DNA of 64,000 nucleotides from Prevotella sp. UBA2850 (GTDB taxonomy: Bacteria > Bacteroidota > Bacteroidia > Bacteroidales > Bacteroidaceae). The notes below the pieces were generated by a model, which was not told the DNA's origin, did not search any database, and saw only the letters and a program-made list of their open reading frames with translations. The stretch covers positions 1 through 64,000 of the forward strand of contig DEFO01000036.1 in assembly GCA_002350805.1 (NCBI GenBank). The letters run 5' to 3'. How positions within the stretch are numbered: the first letter of the stretch is position 1; every line of letters begins with the position of its first letter. Positions 9,128 through 18,181 of this stretch are shown here, in pieces. The translations under genes were made by a program, and so were the position numbers.

Positions 9128-10114
9128 TTAATCTTTATAAATTACCTTATTGGCCCCGGAGGTGATGTGCAGCGCCTCTGGATGCTCGCGGATATAACTG
9201 TCGATATGACGGATGCGCTTTTCTTCCAGAATCTCATCGACAGCAATCAGGATACCGGTCTCCTCCACATCACCAAAACCATAGTTAATAGCCGTGCCAA
9301 ACAGTTTCATGGTGGGTGACAAACTCATGTAAGCATTCACCAAAGGAGGAATATTAAAGCCGAGTTTACGCACCTCAGCATTAAGAATACGATAGTCTTT
9401 TTTGAAATTATCCTCGCAGAAAAGAGCCTGCAATTCGCGCTCGTCAGTCTCAATTTTCAGCGGTTTCATCGGGATAATGAGGTTTTCCTTGTCGTCGAAA
9501 TGCTTCTTCAGGAAATAGAGAATCATATCTCGTCCCTTACGCACATAGGAGGGGTACATGGTCATCTTGCCGAAGAAATATTTCACGTTGGGCTTGATAA
9601 CGGTAAGAGCGCCCAGTCCGTCCCAGAGATTGTCGAGGGCGAAGAGGCTTTTGGCACCCATGCGCGAGCTCTGATAAGGCAGCGAGACAAACGACCGTCC
9701 CAGCTCAATGGTGCGGGGCATATACTCATCGAGGAACTTCTTCGAGAAATGGAACATGTGGCTGGTGGCCAAAATGGGCTGTCCGTTGTCGTCGAGTTCC
9801 CAGTCGGTGCCGCACAGATAACGGTAGCCGCCGATAATTTCCTCAGCTTCAGGATTCCACACGATGAGCTGCTTGTAGCAGTTCTCACAAGTGTCGAACT
9901 CGTCAATATCGACCTCTTTGCCTGTACCACCGCCCGCCTCACGGAAAGCAATCTCGCGCAAACGGCCAATCTCACGCATCACATTGGGAGCCTGATGGGC
10001 CGTAATGACATAAATCTCATTATGACTCTTATTCGTCATCCGCAGTTGGCGTTCACGCGTCAGTTCTGCTTTCAACAGTTGCTTGTCGACGGGCTGGATA
10101 ATCTCTTGTTCCAT
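9128..10114 (-). CDS. glsB: GNAT-family N-acyltransferase, glycine lipid synthesis
   Basis: 328-residue GNAT-fold acyltransferase of the hemolysin/OlsB-like group. Recognisable parts are the VMREIGRLREIAFREAGGGTG segment (split here as VMREIGRLREIAFRE and AGGGTG, residues about 45-65), the core strand with IIGGYRYLCG and the ELGRSFV stretch. In Bacteroides the equivalent GlsB transfers a 3-hydroxy-fatty acyl group from acyl-ACP to glycine, giving the N-acyl glycine that is the precursor of glycine (and flavolipin-type) lipids. It is the second gene of a two-gene minus-strand unit, starting 24 bases after glsA. The assignment rests on family resemblance and on this gene pairing. Confidence 0.85.
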   Translation of the reverse strand: MEQEIIQPVDKQLLKAELTRERQLRMTNKSHNEIYVITAHQAPNVMREIGRLREIAFREAGGGTGKEVDIDEFDTCENCYKQLIVWNPEAEEIIGGYRYLCGTDWELDDNGQPILATSHMFHFSKKFLDEYMPRTIELGRSFVSLPYQSSRMGAKSLFALDNLWDGLGALTVIKPNVKYFFGKMTMYPSYVRKGRDMILYFLKKHFDDKENLIIPMKPLKIETDERELQALFCEDNFKKDYRILNAEVRKLGFNIPPLVNAYMSLSPTMKLFGTAINYGFGDVEETGILIAVDEILEEKRIRHIDSYIREHPEALHITSGANKVIYKD

Positions 10115-10138
10115 GCTAGTTGTTATATGCTATGATTA

Positions 10139-10957
10139 CTAGAGTTGATAAACGCTGTCTTCTACAAATTTTGCCCATTCCATCGGTGTTTTTGACTTAT
10201 CGAATGTCTGCCAGGGGATGGGCTTCCCGATGGCCACACGGAAGGTTTTATGCACATTTTTGTACATTTCATCGACAAGAAAGAGCATGGCGATATTCAC
10301 CTTCTTCACATACTTGTCGCTGAAGTTGGCCAATTTGTAGAAGAACTCCGAGTTCTGCCCGCCAAAATGGATGGGCACGATGTCGCGCTGATATTGCACG
10401 CTTTTGGTGATGAAGGTTTTCTTCCAGGGGATGTCGTGCACCTGACCGTTGATTTTCCGCGAGCATATTCCTGCCGGGAACATCAGCATGTGGTTGTCGC
10501 TTTGGAAACCAGCCTCCACCATGGCAGGGAAATCGCGGCTCTGCTTACCGGTCTTATTGATGGGGATGCAGACAGGAGCAAGTCCTGGCAGATTCATCAG
10601 GATATCATTCACAAGATAACGGAAACGGCCGTCGTAGTGCCGGCCAATGACCGATCCGAGTGCCACGCCATCGACACCTCCCAACGGGTGGTTGCTGACA
10701 AATGTATACAATCGGCCGTCGTTTTTATCGGGCAAGTTCTCCTTACCTTCAATCTCTAGTGTCATGTCGAGGTAGCGTACGCACTCCTCGAGCCAGTCAA
10801 CGCCTGTTTTGCCGCGGCTCTCCCACAGGAAACGATTCACCTCGTCCTGATGGACGATGCGCTTGAGCCAGCCCGTAGGTACATATTTTGCCTTAGGACC
10901 CATTTTTCCACGTAGGATGTCATCAACGTCGACTGTTTTCTCTGAAAGTTGCTTCAT
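10139..10957 (-). CDS. glsA: PlsC-like O-acyltransferase, glycine lipid synthesis
   Basis: 272-residue acyltransferase of the PlsC/LPLAT fold. Its partner glsB makes N-acyl glycine and GlsA would O-acylate the hydroxy-fatty chain to complete the glycine lipid. The catalytic motif is SNHPLGGVDG, with His90 and Asp96 five residues apart instead of the usual four. The later FPxG block reads FPAGICSR, lacking the usual acidic residue. Both look like subfamily features, not damage. I chose the ATG at 10957 (MKQLSEKTV); an in-frame ATG at 10978 would lie almost on top of the -7 box at 10983-10990. Confidence 0.83.
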   Translation of the reverse strand: MKQLSEKTVDVDDILRGKMGPKAKYVPTGWLKRIVHQDEVNRFLWESRGKTGVDWLEECVRYLDMTLEIEGKENLPDKNDGRLYTFVSNHPLGGVDGVALGSVIGRHYDGRFRYLVNDILMNLPGLAPVCIPINKTGKQSRDFPAMVEAGFQSDNHMLMFPAGICSRKINGQVHDIPWKKTFITKSVQYQRDIVPIHFGGQNSEFFYKLANFSDKYVKKVNIAMLFLVDEMYKNVHKTFRVAIGKPIPWQTFDKSKTPMEWAKFVEDSVYQL

Positions 10958-10982
10958 GCTATTAAATGATACTAACAATTTG

Positions 10983-10990
10983 CAAAAATA
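10983..10990 (-). promoter_or_regulatory. -7 box (TATTTTTG) for glsA-glsB
   Basis: Read on the minus strand the octamer is TATTTTTG, a full match to the Bacteroidota TAnnTTTG element. It lies 25 bases before the chosen glsA start. No convincing -33 TTG is placed at the expected distance, so the call rests on the -7 box. Confidence 0.6.
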
Positions 10991-11258
10991 ACGCTAATTT
11001 TTCAAAATCGTGGCATTTTTCCTTAAAAATATTCCAAACATGAAACTTTTTTTGCGTCTGAACGGTTTTTTCTGTCATGCGCCCACTCTTTTTTCTCTCT
11101 TCATCAAGCATCAATAACCATCACGGGCAACCCCTTAATAGCTGCAAAGACAAGACGGAAAATGACACCATCCGACAGAAATCAGCCCAACGGGAAAACT
11201 CTCTTTCGAGAGAAAAGATTGCGAGAAATCAAGAAAAATGCAGCTTTTTGAAAAATTT

Positions 11259-11283
11259 GTGGAGAAAAGTGGTGGATTGTGGT
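11259..11283 (+). promoter_or_regulatory. probable MraZ operator: three GTGGN repeats
   Basis: GTGGA (11259-11263), GTGGT (11269-11273) and GTGGT (11279-11283) recur with exactly 5-base spacers, giving a 10-bp period, so all three lie on one DNA face. MraZ from other bacteria binds three or more short TGGG/GTGG-like direct repeats with this spacing in front of its own gene. The array ends 10 bases before the -7 box at 11294 and covers the -33 region, so bound MraZ should block RNA polymerase and repress the whole dcw cluster. Confidence 0.75.
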
Positions 11284-11293
11284 GAATTTTATG

Positions 11294-11301
11294 TAATTTT
11301 G
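11294..11301 (+). promoter_or_regulatory. -7 box (TAATTTTG) of the dcw cluster
   Basis: Perfect TAnnTTTG match 28 bases before the mraZ ATG, giving a short leader. The -33 region is occupied by the GTGGN repeats and has no clear TTTG. The rest of the gene-free interval 10979-11329 shows no further feature apart from the divergent glsA -7 box. Confidence 0.7.
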
Positions 11302-11329
11302 AAGCCGAATTCCATATTTAAATGTACGT

Positions 11330-11779
11330 ATGCGGTTTTTAGGAAATATAGAAGCAAAGATCGACGCCAAGGGAAGAGCCTTCCTGCCGGCTGTTTTTCG
11401 CAAGGTGCTCCAGGCATCCGGCGAGGAGCGTCTGATGCTTCGCCAGCATGTACATGAGAAGTGCCTTGTGATTTATCCCGAGTCGGTATGGAACGAACGC
11501 ACCGACATGCTGCGCAAGCAGCTGAGCATGTGGAACAAGGCACAAGAATCGTTGTTCCGTCAGTTCACCTCGCAAGCCGAGGAAGTAGTGCTCGACGGCA
11601 ACGGCCGTCTGCTCATCTCGAAGCGTCTGCTCCAGGCGGCAGGCATCGAACAGGCCATTCGTTTCATTGGCAACGACAACACCATAGAGATATGGGCAGA
11701 GGGCTCTTTGGAACAGACATTCCTGAACGATGAGGAATTCAGCAGCGAACTGGAGAAGATTATGACCATGCCTTTCTGA
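11330..11779 (+). CDS. mraZ: MraZ, transcriptional repressor of the dcw cluster
   Basis: 149 residues with two SpoVT-AbrB-like MraZ modules: the first around residues 5-50 (AKIDAKGRAFLPAVFRK) and the second around 80-125 (VLDGNGRLLISKRLLQAAG). MraZ forms a ring that binds spaced direct repeats upstream of its own gene and represses the division and cell-wall operon. The matching operator is present at 11259-11283. The first gene of the cluster, it is followed after 4 bases by rsmH. Length is normal for the family. Confidence 0.95.
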   Translation: MRFLGNIEAKIDAKGRAFLPAVFRKVLQASGEERLMLRQHVHEKCLVIYPESVWNERTDMLRKQLSMWNKAQESLFRQFTSQAEEVVLDGNGRLLISKRLLQAAGIEQAIRFIGNDNTIEIWAEGSLEQTFLNDEEFSSELEKIMTMPF

Positions 11780-11783
11780 TACG

Positions 11784-12698
11784 ATGATGATGACGGCTCC
11801 GACATATCACGTGCCTGTACTCTTGAAAGAGAGTATTGACGGCTTGAATATCAAGCCCGACGGGATTTACGTGGACGTAACGTTCGGCGGTGGCGGTCAT
11901 AGTCGCGAAATCCTGTCAAGACTAGGCAAGAACGGCCATTTGTACAGCTTCGACCAGGATGCTGACGCCGAAAAGAACATCGTCGACGACGGGCGGTTCA
12001 CCTTTGTGCGTTCTAACTTCAGGTATCTGAAGAACTGGATGCGCTACTATGGGGTGGAGCACATAGACGGTCTGCTGGCCGACCTGGGTGTCTCGAGCCA
12101 TCACTTCGACGACGAGACCCGAGGCTTCTCCTTCCGTTTCGACGCTCCGCTGGATATGCGCATGAACAAAAGGGCACAACAGACGGCTGCCGACATTGTG
12201 AACGACTATACGGAAGAGCAACTGGCCGACCTCTTCTATTTATATGGAGAACTGAAAAACGCTCGGAAAATCGCCGCCGCCATTACGAAGGCCAGAGCCG
12301 GCAAACGCATCGAGACCACACAAGACCTGATGGAGGTGACGGCACGGCTGATGGGACGTGAGCGCGAGAAGAAAGACACGGCCAAACTGTTTCAGGCCCT
12401 GCGCATCGAGGTGAACCACGAAATGGAGGCCCTGAAGGATATGCTCCGGGCAGCCACCGAGCTGATAGCAACGGGCGGAAGACTGTCGGTCATCACCTAC
12501 CACTCGCTGGAAGACCGCATCGTGAAAAATGTCATGAAGGCCGGCAATGTAGAGGGAAAGGCCGAACAGGACTTCTTCGGGCGCATAGCATCACCCTTCA
12601 CGCTGGTCAGCAATAAGGTCATCACTCCCAGTGACGAGGAACAAGAGCGAAACCCGCGCAGCCGCAGCGCAAAACTTAGAATTGCAGAAAAAAGATGA
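11784..12698 (+). CDS. rsmH: 16S rRNA (cytosine(1402)-N4)-methyltransferase
   Basis: 304 residues, formerly MraW. It uses S-adenosylmethionine to methylate N4 of C1402 in the ribosomal decoding centre. Evidence is the HVPVLLKESIDGL start, the SAM-binding VDVTFGGGGHSREIL motif near residue 33, the LADLGVSSHHFD block near 99, RGFSFRFDAPLDMRMN and the C-terminal ITYHSLEDRIVKN. Three consecutive ATG codons (11784, 11787, 11790) make the exact start uncertain by two residues. The gene overlaps the next one by ATGA. Confidence 0.96.
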   Translation: MMMTAPTYHVPVLLKESIDGLNIKPDGIYVDVTFGGGGHSREILSRLGKNGHLYSFDQDADAEKNIVDDGRFTFVRSNFRYLKNWMRYYGVEHIDGLLADLGVSSHHFDDETRGFSFRFDAPLDMRMNKRAQQTAADIVNDYTEEQLADLFYLYGELKNARKIAAAITKARAGKRIETTQDLMEVTARLMGREREKKDTAKLFQALRIEVNHEMEALKDMLRAATELIATGGRLSVITYHSLEDRIVKNVMKAGNVEGKAEQDFFGRIASPFTLVSNKVITPSDEEQERNPRSRSAKLRIAEKR

Positions 12699-13171
12699 GT
12701 GACAAGATAAAAGACATACAAGAAAAGGAACAAGAGGCACCTGCCACTGGCAACGCCAACCCTAGCGACAAGGCTCCAACGAAAGAGGAGCCTTCGCTGA
12801 AGGAGGTCATTCAGGAACAGGCGCGCGAGGACGAGGAGACACTGACCTCCAGCATCACGCTGCGCAAAATCCTGGGTGGAGACTTCCTGACCGCCAGCAT
12901 GCTCAGGAGGCAGATCGGCATCATCCTCATCATCGTTGCCTTCGTCATTGTCTATATCTCCAACCGCTACAGCTGCCAGCAGAACCTGCTGGAGATTGAC
13001 AAGCTGAACAAAGAACTGTTGGATGCAAAATACAAAGCACTCTCGAGCAGCAGCATGCTCACAGAGAAATGCCGCGAGAGCCACGTGCTTGAAATGCTGA
13101 GAAACAACAAAGACAGTGTGTTGCACATTGCCGATCAACCACCATATATCATCAATGTACCAGAGAAATGA
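12695..13171 (+). CDS. ftsL: FtsL-like divisome membrane protein
   Basis: 158-residue bitopic protein: an acidic, proline-rich cytoplasmic tail (residues 1-70), one transmembrane helix (about 73-92, GIILIIVAFVIVYI) and a periplasmic coiled-coil-type segment (LLEIDKLNKELLDAKYKALS). Position between rsmH and the division transpeptidase gene is the FtsL slot in dcw clusters, and size and topology agree; sequence identity in this family is always low. It overlaps both neighbours by ATGA, which implies translational coupling. It would bridge FtsQ and FtsB-like partners to FtsI and FtsW. Confidence 0.85.
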   Translation: MSDKIKDIQEKEQEAPATGNANPSDKAPTKEEPSLKEVIQEQAREDEETLTSSITLRKILGGDFLTASMLRRQIGIILIIVAFVIVYISNRYSCQQNLLEIDKLNKELLDAKYKALSSSSMLTEKCRESHVLEMLRNNKDSVLHIADQPPYIINVPEK

Positions 13172-15315
13172 GCAGCCAATTTGACAGAAAGAAAATCGTA
13201 CCACGCTACAAGATGATAGCCTATGTGATGCTTCTCATAGGCGTGCTCATCGTGGGCAAGGCGCTCTACATCTCTACGGTGAAGCGCGACTACTGGATGA
13301 AGGTGGCCTCCAGACTGAAGAAAGACAGCGTCGACGTGAAACCTACACGCGGCAACATCCTCAGCTGCGACGGACGGCTCATGGCCAGTTCGCTGCCCGA
13401 GTTTAAGATGTATATGGACTTCCAGGCCTTGCACGACGCAAAGAACGACTCGCTATGGTATGCTAAGCTGGACAGCATCTGCGACGGACTGCACCAGATT
13501 TTCCCGCAGAAGTCGGCCACTGAGTTCAAGCACGACCTGGAGGCCGGTCATAAGAAGATGAGCCGCAACCTGGCTGTCTGGCCACGACGCGTAGACTACA
13601 GCACCTACTCGGAAGTGAAGAAACTGCCCATCTTCAACATGATATCCTACAAGGGCGGATTCCATGTAGAGGAGTTCAACGCCCGGAAACGACCGTTCGG
13701 GTCGCTGGCAGGACGAACGGTGGGCGACATGTATGGTGCCAAAGACACTGCCCGCTTCGGACTCGAGCTGTCGTACGACTCCATTCTACGCGGAAGCAAT
13801 GGTCTGATTCATCGCCGGAAGGTGATGAATCGTTACCTTAATATAATGGACACCCCGCCCGTCGATGGCGCCGACATCGTGACGACCATCGATGTGTCGA
13901 TGCAAGACTTGGCGGAGCGCTCGGTGATTGATGAGTTGAAGAAGATCAACGGCAACGTGGGCGTAGCCATTGTGATGGAGGTAGCCACAGGCGACATCAA
14001 AGCCATCGTCAACATGGAGAAATGCATTGACGGTGAATATCGCGAGGTGAAGAACCATGCCGTGAGCGACTTGCTGGAGCCCGGTTCCGTGTTCAAGACG
14101 GCCTCTATCCTGGCTGTACTAGACGACGGGATGTGCGACACATTGAAGAAGGTGGATACTGGCAGCGGCATTTACCAGATGCACGGACGCCCCATGAAAG
14201 ACCACAACTGGCACCGTGGCGGCTACGGTGTGATATCGCTGCCAAGGTCGCTGGAGGTCAGCTCGAATGTCGGAGTGAGCCGCATCGTTGACGAATACTA
14301 TTTCAACCAACCCGAGAGATTCGTGAAGAAAATCCACAGCTTCGGACTGGCCGACGACCTGCACATCCCATTGCAGGGAGCCTCACCAGCCAAGATACGC
14401 ATGCCCCGGAAAGACAAAACAGGCAAGCACTGGGCCAACTGGAGCAAAACGGCACTGGCGTGGATGAGCATTGGATATGAGACGCAGGTGCCGCCCATCT
14501 CAACACTGACCTTCTATAATGCCATTGCCAACAACGGGCGCATGATGCAACCGCGATTCGTGAAAAAGGTGATGAAAGACGGTCAGGTGATTGCCGAGTA
14601 TCCGCCTGTGGTCCTGAAAGAACAGATTGCCAAGCCACAGACCATCAAGACCATGCAGACCATTCTGCGCCATGTGGTCAGCCAGGGACTGGGCAAGCAG
14701 GCCGGTTCGCAGTCATTCCCCGTATCGGGCAAGACTGGAACGGCACAGATTTGGAACCGTGGCGGTAAGACTTCGTCATACCTGCTCTCGTTTGCTGGCT
14801 TCTTCCCATCCGACAATCCCCGCTACAGCTGCATCGTGTGCATCCAGAAGTCGGGTCTTCCGGCGTCGGGCGGCGGCATGAGCGGTCTGGTGTTCCACCA
14901 CATATCGGAAGGTATCATGGCCCAGAATGTGAAATTGAGTGTCGCCGACGCTAAAGACTCCACTTCCATATTGGTGCCCGACGTGAAACAGGGCAACCTG
15001 CTGGCAGCCGACTATGTGCTGGTCCATCTGGGCATCAAGGCCGACGACGGATGGAACGGCAGCTATGCCGAAGGCAATCCCTTGTGGGGAAAGGTGGTAA
15101 GAAACAACAATGCGTTGCAACTGACACGCGTCAAACAATATGGCAATGCCTACATTCCCGACGTATTGGGCATGGGGGCACGTGATGCCGTCTACCTCCT
15201 GGAGAGCAGAGGTGTCAAGGTGAGACTGGAGGGCCGTGGCAAAGTGACGGCACAGAGCTTACCTGCCGGCCACTTCATCAAGAAGGGCGAAAGCTGTACA
15301 CTGACAATGAAATAA
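13168..15315 (+). CDS. ftsI: division-specific peptidoglycan transpeptidase (class B PBP) with PASTA domain
   Basis: 715 residues: one N-terminal membrane helix (about 17-36), a PBP dimer domain (about 55-230), a transpeptidase domain and a C-terminal PASTA repeat (about 660-714). All three active-site motifs are present: Ser307-Val-Phe-Lys310, Ser365-Ser-Asn367 and Lys522-Thr-Gly524. It cross-links septal peptidoglycan together with the glycosyltransferase FtsW, which is encoded in the same cluster. PASTA domains on division PBPs are common in Bacteroidota. The start overlaps the ftsL stop. It is a beta-lactam target. Confidence 0.95.
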   Translation: MSSQFDRKKIVPRYKMIAYVMLLIGVLIVGKALYISTVKRDYWMKVASRLKKDSVDVKPTRGNILSCDGRLMASSLPEFKMYMDFQALHDAKNDSLWYAKLDSICDGLHQIFPQKSATEFKHDLEAGHKKMSRNLAVWPRRVDYSTYSEVKKLPIFNMISYKGGFHVEEFNARKRPFGSLAGRTVGDMYGAKDTARFGLELSYDSILRGSNGLIHRRKVMNRYLNIMDTPPVDGADIVTTIDVSMQDLAERSVIDELKKINGNVGVAIVMEVATGDIKAIVNMEKCIDGEYREVKNHAVSDLLEPGSVFKTASILAVLDDGMCDTLKKVDTGSGIYQMHGRPMKDHNWHRGGYGVISLPRSLEVSSNVGVSRIVDEYYFNQPERFVKKIHSFGLADDLHIPLQGASPAKIRMPRKDKTGKHWANWSKTALAWMSIGYETQVPPISTLTFYNAIANNGRMMQPRFVKKVMKDGQVIAEYPPVVLKEQIAKPQTIKTMQTILRHVVSQGLGKQAGSQSFPVSGKTGTAQIWNRGGKTSSYLLSFAGFFPSDNPRYSCIVCIQKSGLPASGGGMSGLVFHHISEGIMAQNVKLSVADAKDSTSILVPDVKQGNLLAADYVLVHLGIKADDGWNGSYAEGNPLWGKVVRNNNALQLTRVKQYGNAYIPDVLGMGARDAVYLLESRGVKVRLEGRGKVTAQSLPAGHFIKKGESCTLTMK

Positions 15316-15331
15316 TAAAAAAGACAAGGAT

Positions 15332-16783
15332 ATGGAACTGACAACGTTGATCAAGAACATCGAGCCTGTTGCCATCGTTGGCGACAATACTGTCGAGATT
15401 ACAGGCGTCAATATCGACTCGCGGCGCATCCAGCCGGGTCATCTGTTCGTAGCCATCAAAGGCACTCAGGTGGACGGCCACTCTTTCATCCAGAAAGCCA
15501 TCGACCTGGGTGCTGCGGCCATACTCTGCGAGGACATGCCCGAAGCGCGCGCAGAGGGAGTGACATATGTGCAAGTGGCGTCGACCGAAGACGCCGTCGG
15601 TCCTGTGGCCACCCTTTTCTACGGAGACCCCACATCCCGGCTGAAACTGGTGGGCGTAACCGGCACTAACGGAAAGACAACCATTGCCACCTTATTATAT
15701 AATATGTTCCGCAAGATGGGACATAAGTGCGGACTGCTCTCGACAGTCTGCAACTACATTGAAGACGAGGCTATCCCCACCAGTCACACCACCCCAGACC
15801 CCATCGAGCTCAACGCCCTATTGAAACGCATGGTGGACGCCGGCTGCGAATATGCCTTCATGGAGTGCAGCAGCCACGCCATTGCCCAGAAACGCATCGG
15901 CGGTCTGAAGTTTACCGGCGGTTTGTTCACCAACCTGACGCGCGACCACCTGGACTACCATAAGACCTTCGAGAACTATCGTGATGCCAAGAAGGCTTTC
16001 TTCGACAGCCTGCCCAAAAGCGCATTCGCCATCACCAATGCCGACGACAAGAACGGCATGTTCATGGTTCAGAATACCAAGGCCACGGTCAAGACCTATT
16101 CCACACGGTCGATGGCCGATTTCAAGGCCCGCATTCTGGAATGCCATTTCGAGGGAATGTACCTCGAAGTCGACGGTCATGAGGTCGGTGTACAGTTCAT
16201 CGGCAAGTTCAATGTCAGCAACCTGCTAGCCGTCTACGGAGCAGCAGTGATGCTGGGCAAACAGCCTGAAGACATCCTGCTGGTGATGAGCACGTTGAAG
16301 AGTGTCAGCGGACGACTGGAGCCCATTCATTCGCCCGAGGGTTATACAGCCATCGTCGATTACGCCCACACTCCCGACGCCCTGGAGAATGTGCTGAAAG
16401 CCATCCACGAGGTGCTCAATGGCAAAGGCAAAGTCATCACCGTGTGTGGTGCCGGCGGCAACCGCGACAAGGGCAAGCGCCCCATCATGGCACAAGAGGC
16501 AGTGCGCCAGAGCGACAGGGTGATCATCACCAGCGACAATCCGCGCTTTGAAGAGCCGCAAGACATCATCAACGACATGCTGGCCGGCCTCAACAGCCAG
16601 CAGATGAAGAAGGTGGTGAGCATTGTAGACCGCAAAGAGGCTATCCGGACGGCTTGCATGCTGGCCCAGAAGGGCGATGTGATACTCATTGCCGGCAAGG
16701 GCCACGAAGATTATCAGGAGATCAAGGGCGTGAAACACCATTTCGACGACCGCGAGGTGGTGAGAGACATCTTTGCACAGTAA
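15332..16783 (+). CDS. murE: UDP-MurNAc-tripeptide synthetase (meso-DAP adding)
   Basis: 483-residue Mur ligase adding meso-diaminopimelate to UDP-MurNAc-L-Ala-D-Glu in the cytoplasm. The ATP loop is GTNGKTT at residues 111-117, and the [15 protein letters not shown] block is typical of MurE. The DNPR motif (residues 402-405) is the signature for diaminopimelate rather than lysine as substrate. This indicates a Gram-negative-type peptidoglycan. It starts 16 bases after ftsI. A 118-base spacer containing a dispersed repeat separates it from mraY. Confidence 0.96.
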   Translation: MELTTLIKNIEPVAIVGDNTVEITGVNIDSRRIQPGHLFVAIKGTQVDGHSFIQKAIDLGAAAILCEDMPEARAEGVTYVQVASTEDAVGPVATLFYGDPTSRLKLVGVTGTNGKTTIATLLYNMFRKMGHKCGLLSTVCNYIEDEAIPTSHTTPDPIELNALLKRMVDAGCEYAFMECSSHAIAQKRIGGLKFTGGLFTNLTRDHLDYHKTFENYRDAKKAFFDSLPKSAFAITNADDKNGMFMVQNTKATVKTYSTRSMADFKARILECHFEGMYLEVDGHEVGVQFIGKFNVSNLLAVYGAAVMLGKQPEDILLVMSTLKSVSGRLEPIHSPEGYTAIVDYAHTPDALENVLKAIHEVLNGKGKVITVCGAGGNRDKGKRPIMAQEAVRQSDRVIITSDNPRFEEPQDIINDMLAGLNSQQMKKVVSIVDRKEAIRTACMLAQKGDVILIAGKGHEDYQEIKGVKHHFDDREVVRDIFAQ

Positions 16784-16795
16784 CGATGGTCAGGG

Positions 16796-16863
16796 CAGCT
16801 AGTTGAACTGGTAATCCTTGTTGGACAAGTTAAACTGGTAATACTAGCAACCCCAGTTCTTCG
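16796..16863. repeat. degenerate palindromic repeat related to 9056-9106
   Basis: The left part CTAGTTGAACTGGTA resembles CTAGTAGAACTTGTG at 9059. The right part CTAGCAAC followed by CCCAGTTCT resembles CTAGCAACACAAGTTCT at 9083. AACTGG at 16806 and at 16833 can both pair with CCAGTT at 16853. The element fills most of the only sizeable gap within the first half of the dcw cluster, so it lies in a transcribed spacer. Confidence 0.6.
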
Positions 16864-16901
16864 AGAAAAAACGATCTATTCACATCAAAAAATATACAAA
16901 A

Positions 16902-18176
16902 ATGCTATACTACCTTTTCCGTTTCCTCGAGCAGTTCGACATTCCTGGCGCCCACATGTGGTCGTACATCTCTTTCCGCGCGCTGCTGACGCTGATTCTC
17001 TCGCTCGTCATCTCGGCATGGTTTGGAGAGCGGTTCATCAAATTCATGAAACGCCGGAAGATTTCGGAGACCCAACGAGATGCCAGCATCGACCCGTTTG
17101 GCACACAGAAGAAAGGCGTACCGACCATGGGCGGCATCATCATCATCGTGTCTATCCTCGTACCGGTGTTGCTGCTGGGCCGTATGCGTAACATCTATCT
17201 CATCCTAATGATTATCACCACCATCTGGCTGGGGTTCTTGGGGTTTCTCGACGACTATATCAAGATTTTCCGCAAGAACAAAGAGGGCTTGAAAGGCAAG
17301 TATAAGATTGTCGGACAAGTGAGCATTGGCTTCATCGTTGGCATTACGCTCTATCTGAGTCCTGATGCTGTGATGCGCGAGAATGTGAGCATTCCGCAGC
17401 AAGACAAGACCGAGATGGTGGTGAAACATGAGGCTGTGGCCCACAAATCGCTCAAGACAACCATACCGTTCATCAAGAACCACAACCTCGACTACTCGAG
17501 CATCATGTCGTTCTGCGGAAAATACAAGACGGCTGCTGGCTGGATTCTGTTCGTCGTCATGACCATCTTGGTGGTGACCGCCGTATCGAATGGTGCCAAT
17601 CTGAACGACGGCATGGACGGCATGTGTGCCGGCAATGCGGCCATCATCGGTGTGGCATTGGGCATCTTCGCCTATGTCTCGTCGCACATCGGCTATGCCA
17701 GCTATTTCGACATCATGTATATTCCCCACTCGGAAGAGCTGGTGATCTTTATATGTGCCTTCGTAGGCGCCATGATTGGTTTCCTTTGGTACAACGCTTA
17801 CCCGGCACAGATTTTCATGGGCGACACGGGTTCGTTGACCATTGGCGGCATCATCGGTGTATGTGCTGTAATTATCCACAAGGAACTGTTGGTGCCCATC
17901 CTGTGTGGTATCTTCCTGGTAGAGAGTCTGAGCGTGATTATCCAGACTCAGATATTCAAGTATTATAAGCACAAGGGACAGCGCGTCAGAGTATTCCGCG
18001 CCACCCCTATCCACGATAACTTCCGCAAGCTGGACTCACAGCTCGACGAGACCAGCCGGTATATTTTCAAAAACTGGCCGGAACGGCAGTTCCATGAGTC
18101 GAAAATCACCGTCCGATTCTGGATTACAACCATCATTCTGGCTGCACTGACAATGATTACCCTAAAGATACGATAA
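16902..18176 (+). CDS. mraY: phospho-MurNAc-pentapeptide transferase (lipid I synthesis)
   Basis: 424-residue polytopic inner-membrane enzyme that transfers phospho-MurNAc-pentapeptide to undecaprenyl phosphate. Conserved pieces include KKGVPTMGGI, the cytoplasmic DDY near residue 118, NLNDGMDGMCAG (catalytic aspartates) and the last-loop motif FRATPIHDNFR. It is about 60 residues longer than the E. coli protein because of a soluble insert (about residues 155-200), which is usual in Bacteroidota. MurD starts 5 bases after the stop. Confidence 0.96.
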   Translation: MLYYLFRFLEQFDIPGAHMWSYISFRALLTLILSLVISAWFGERFIKFMKRRKISETQRDASIDPFGTQKKGVPTMGGIIIIVSILVPVLLLGRMRNIYLILMIITTIWLGFLGFLDDYIKIFRKNKEGLKGKYKIVGQVSIGFIVGITLYLSPDAVMRENVSIPQQDKTEMVVKHEAVAHKSLKTTIPFIKNHNLDYSSIMSFCGKYKTAAGWILFVVMTILVVTAVSNGANLNDGMDGMCAGNAAIIGVALGIFAYVSSHIGYASYFDIMYIPHSEELVIFICAFVGAMIGFLWYNAYPAQIFMGDTGSLTIGGIIGVCAVIIHKELLVPILCGIFLVESLSVIIQTQIFKYYKHKGQRVRVFRATPIHDNFRKLDSQLDETSRYIFKNWPERQFHESKITVRFWITTIILAALTMITLKIR

Positions 18177-18181
18177 GAACA

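Noticed and set aside
10979..11329. tRNA or small RNA gene between glsA and mraZ
   Set aside because: No cloverleaf or terminator-like structure; the stretch is explained by two divergent promoters and the MraZ operator.
11077..11457. 126-codon frame upstream of and overlapping mraZ
   Set aside because: It runs through the promoter and operator region and out of frame into mraZ; no family resemblance.
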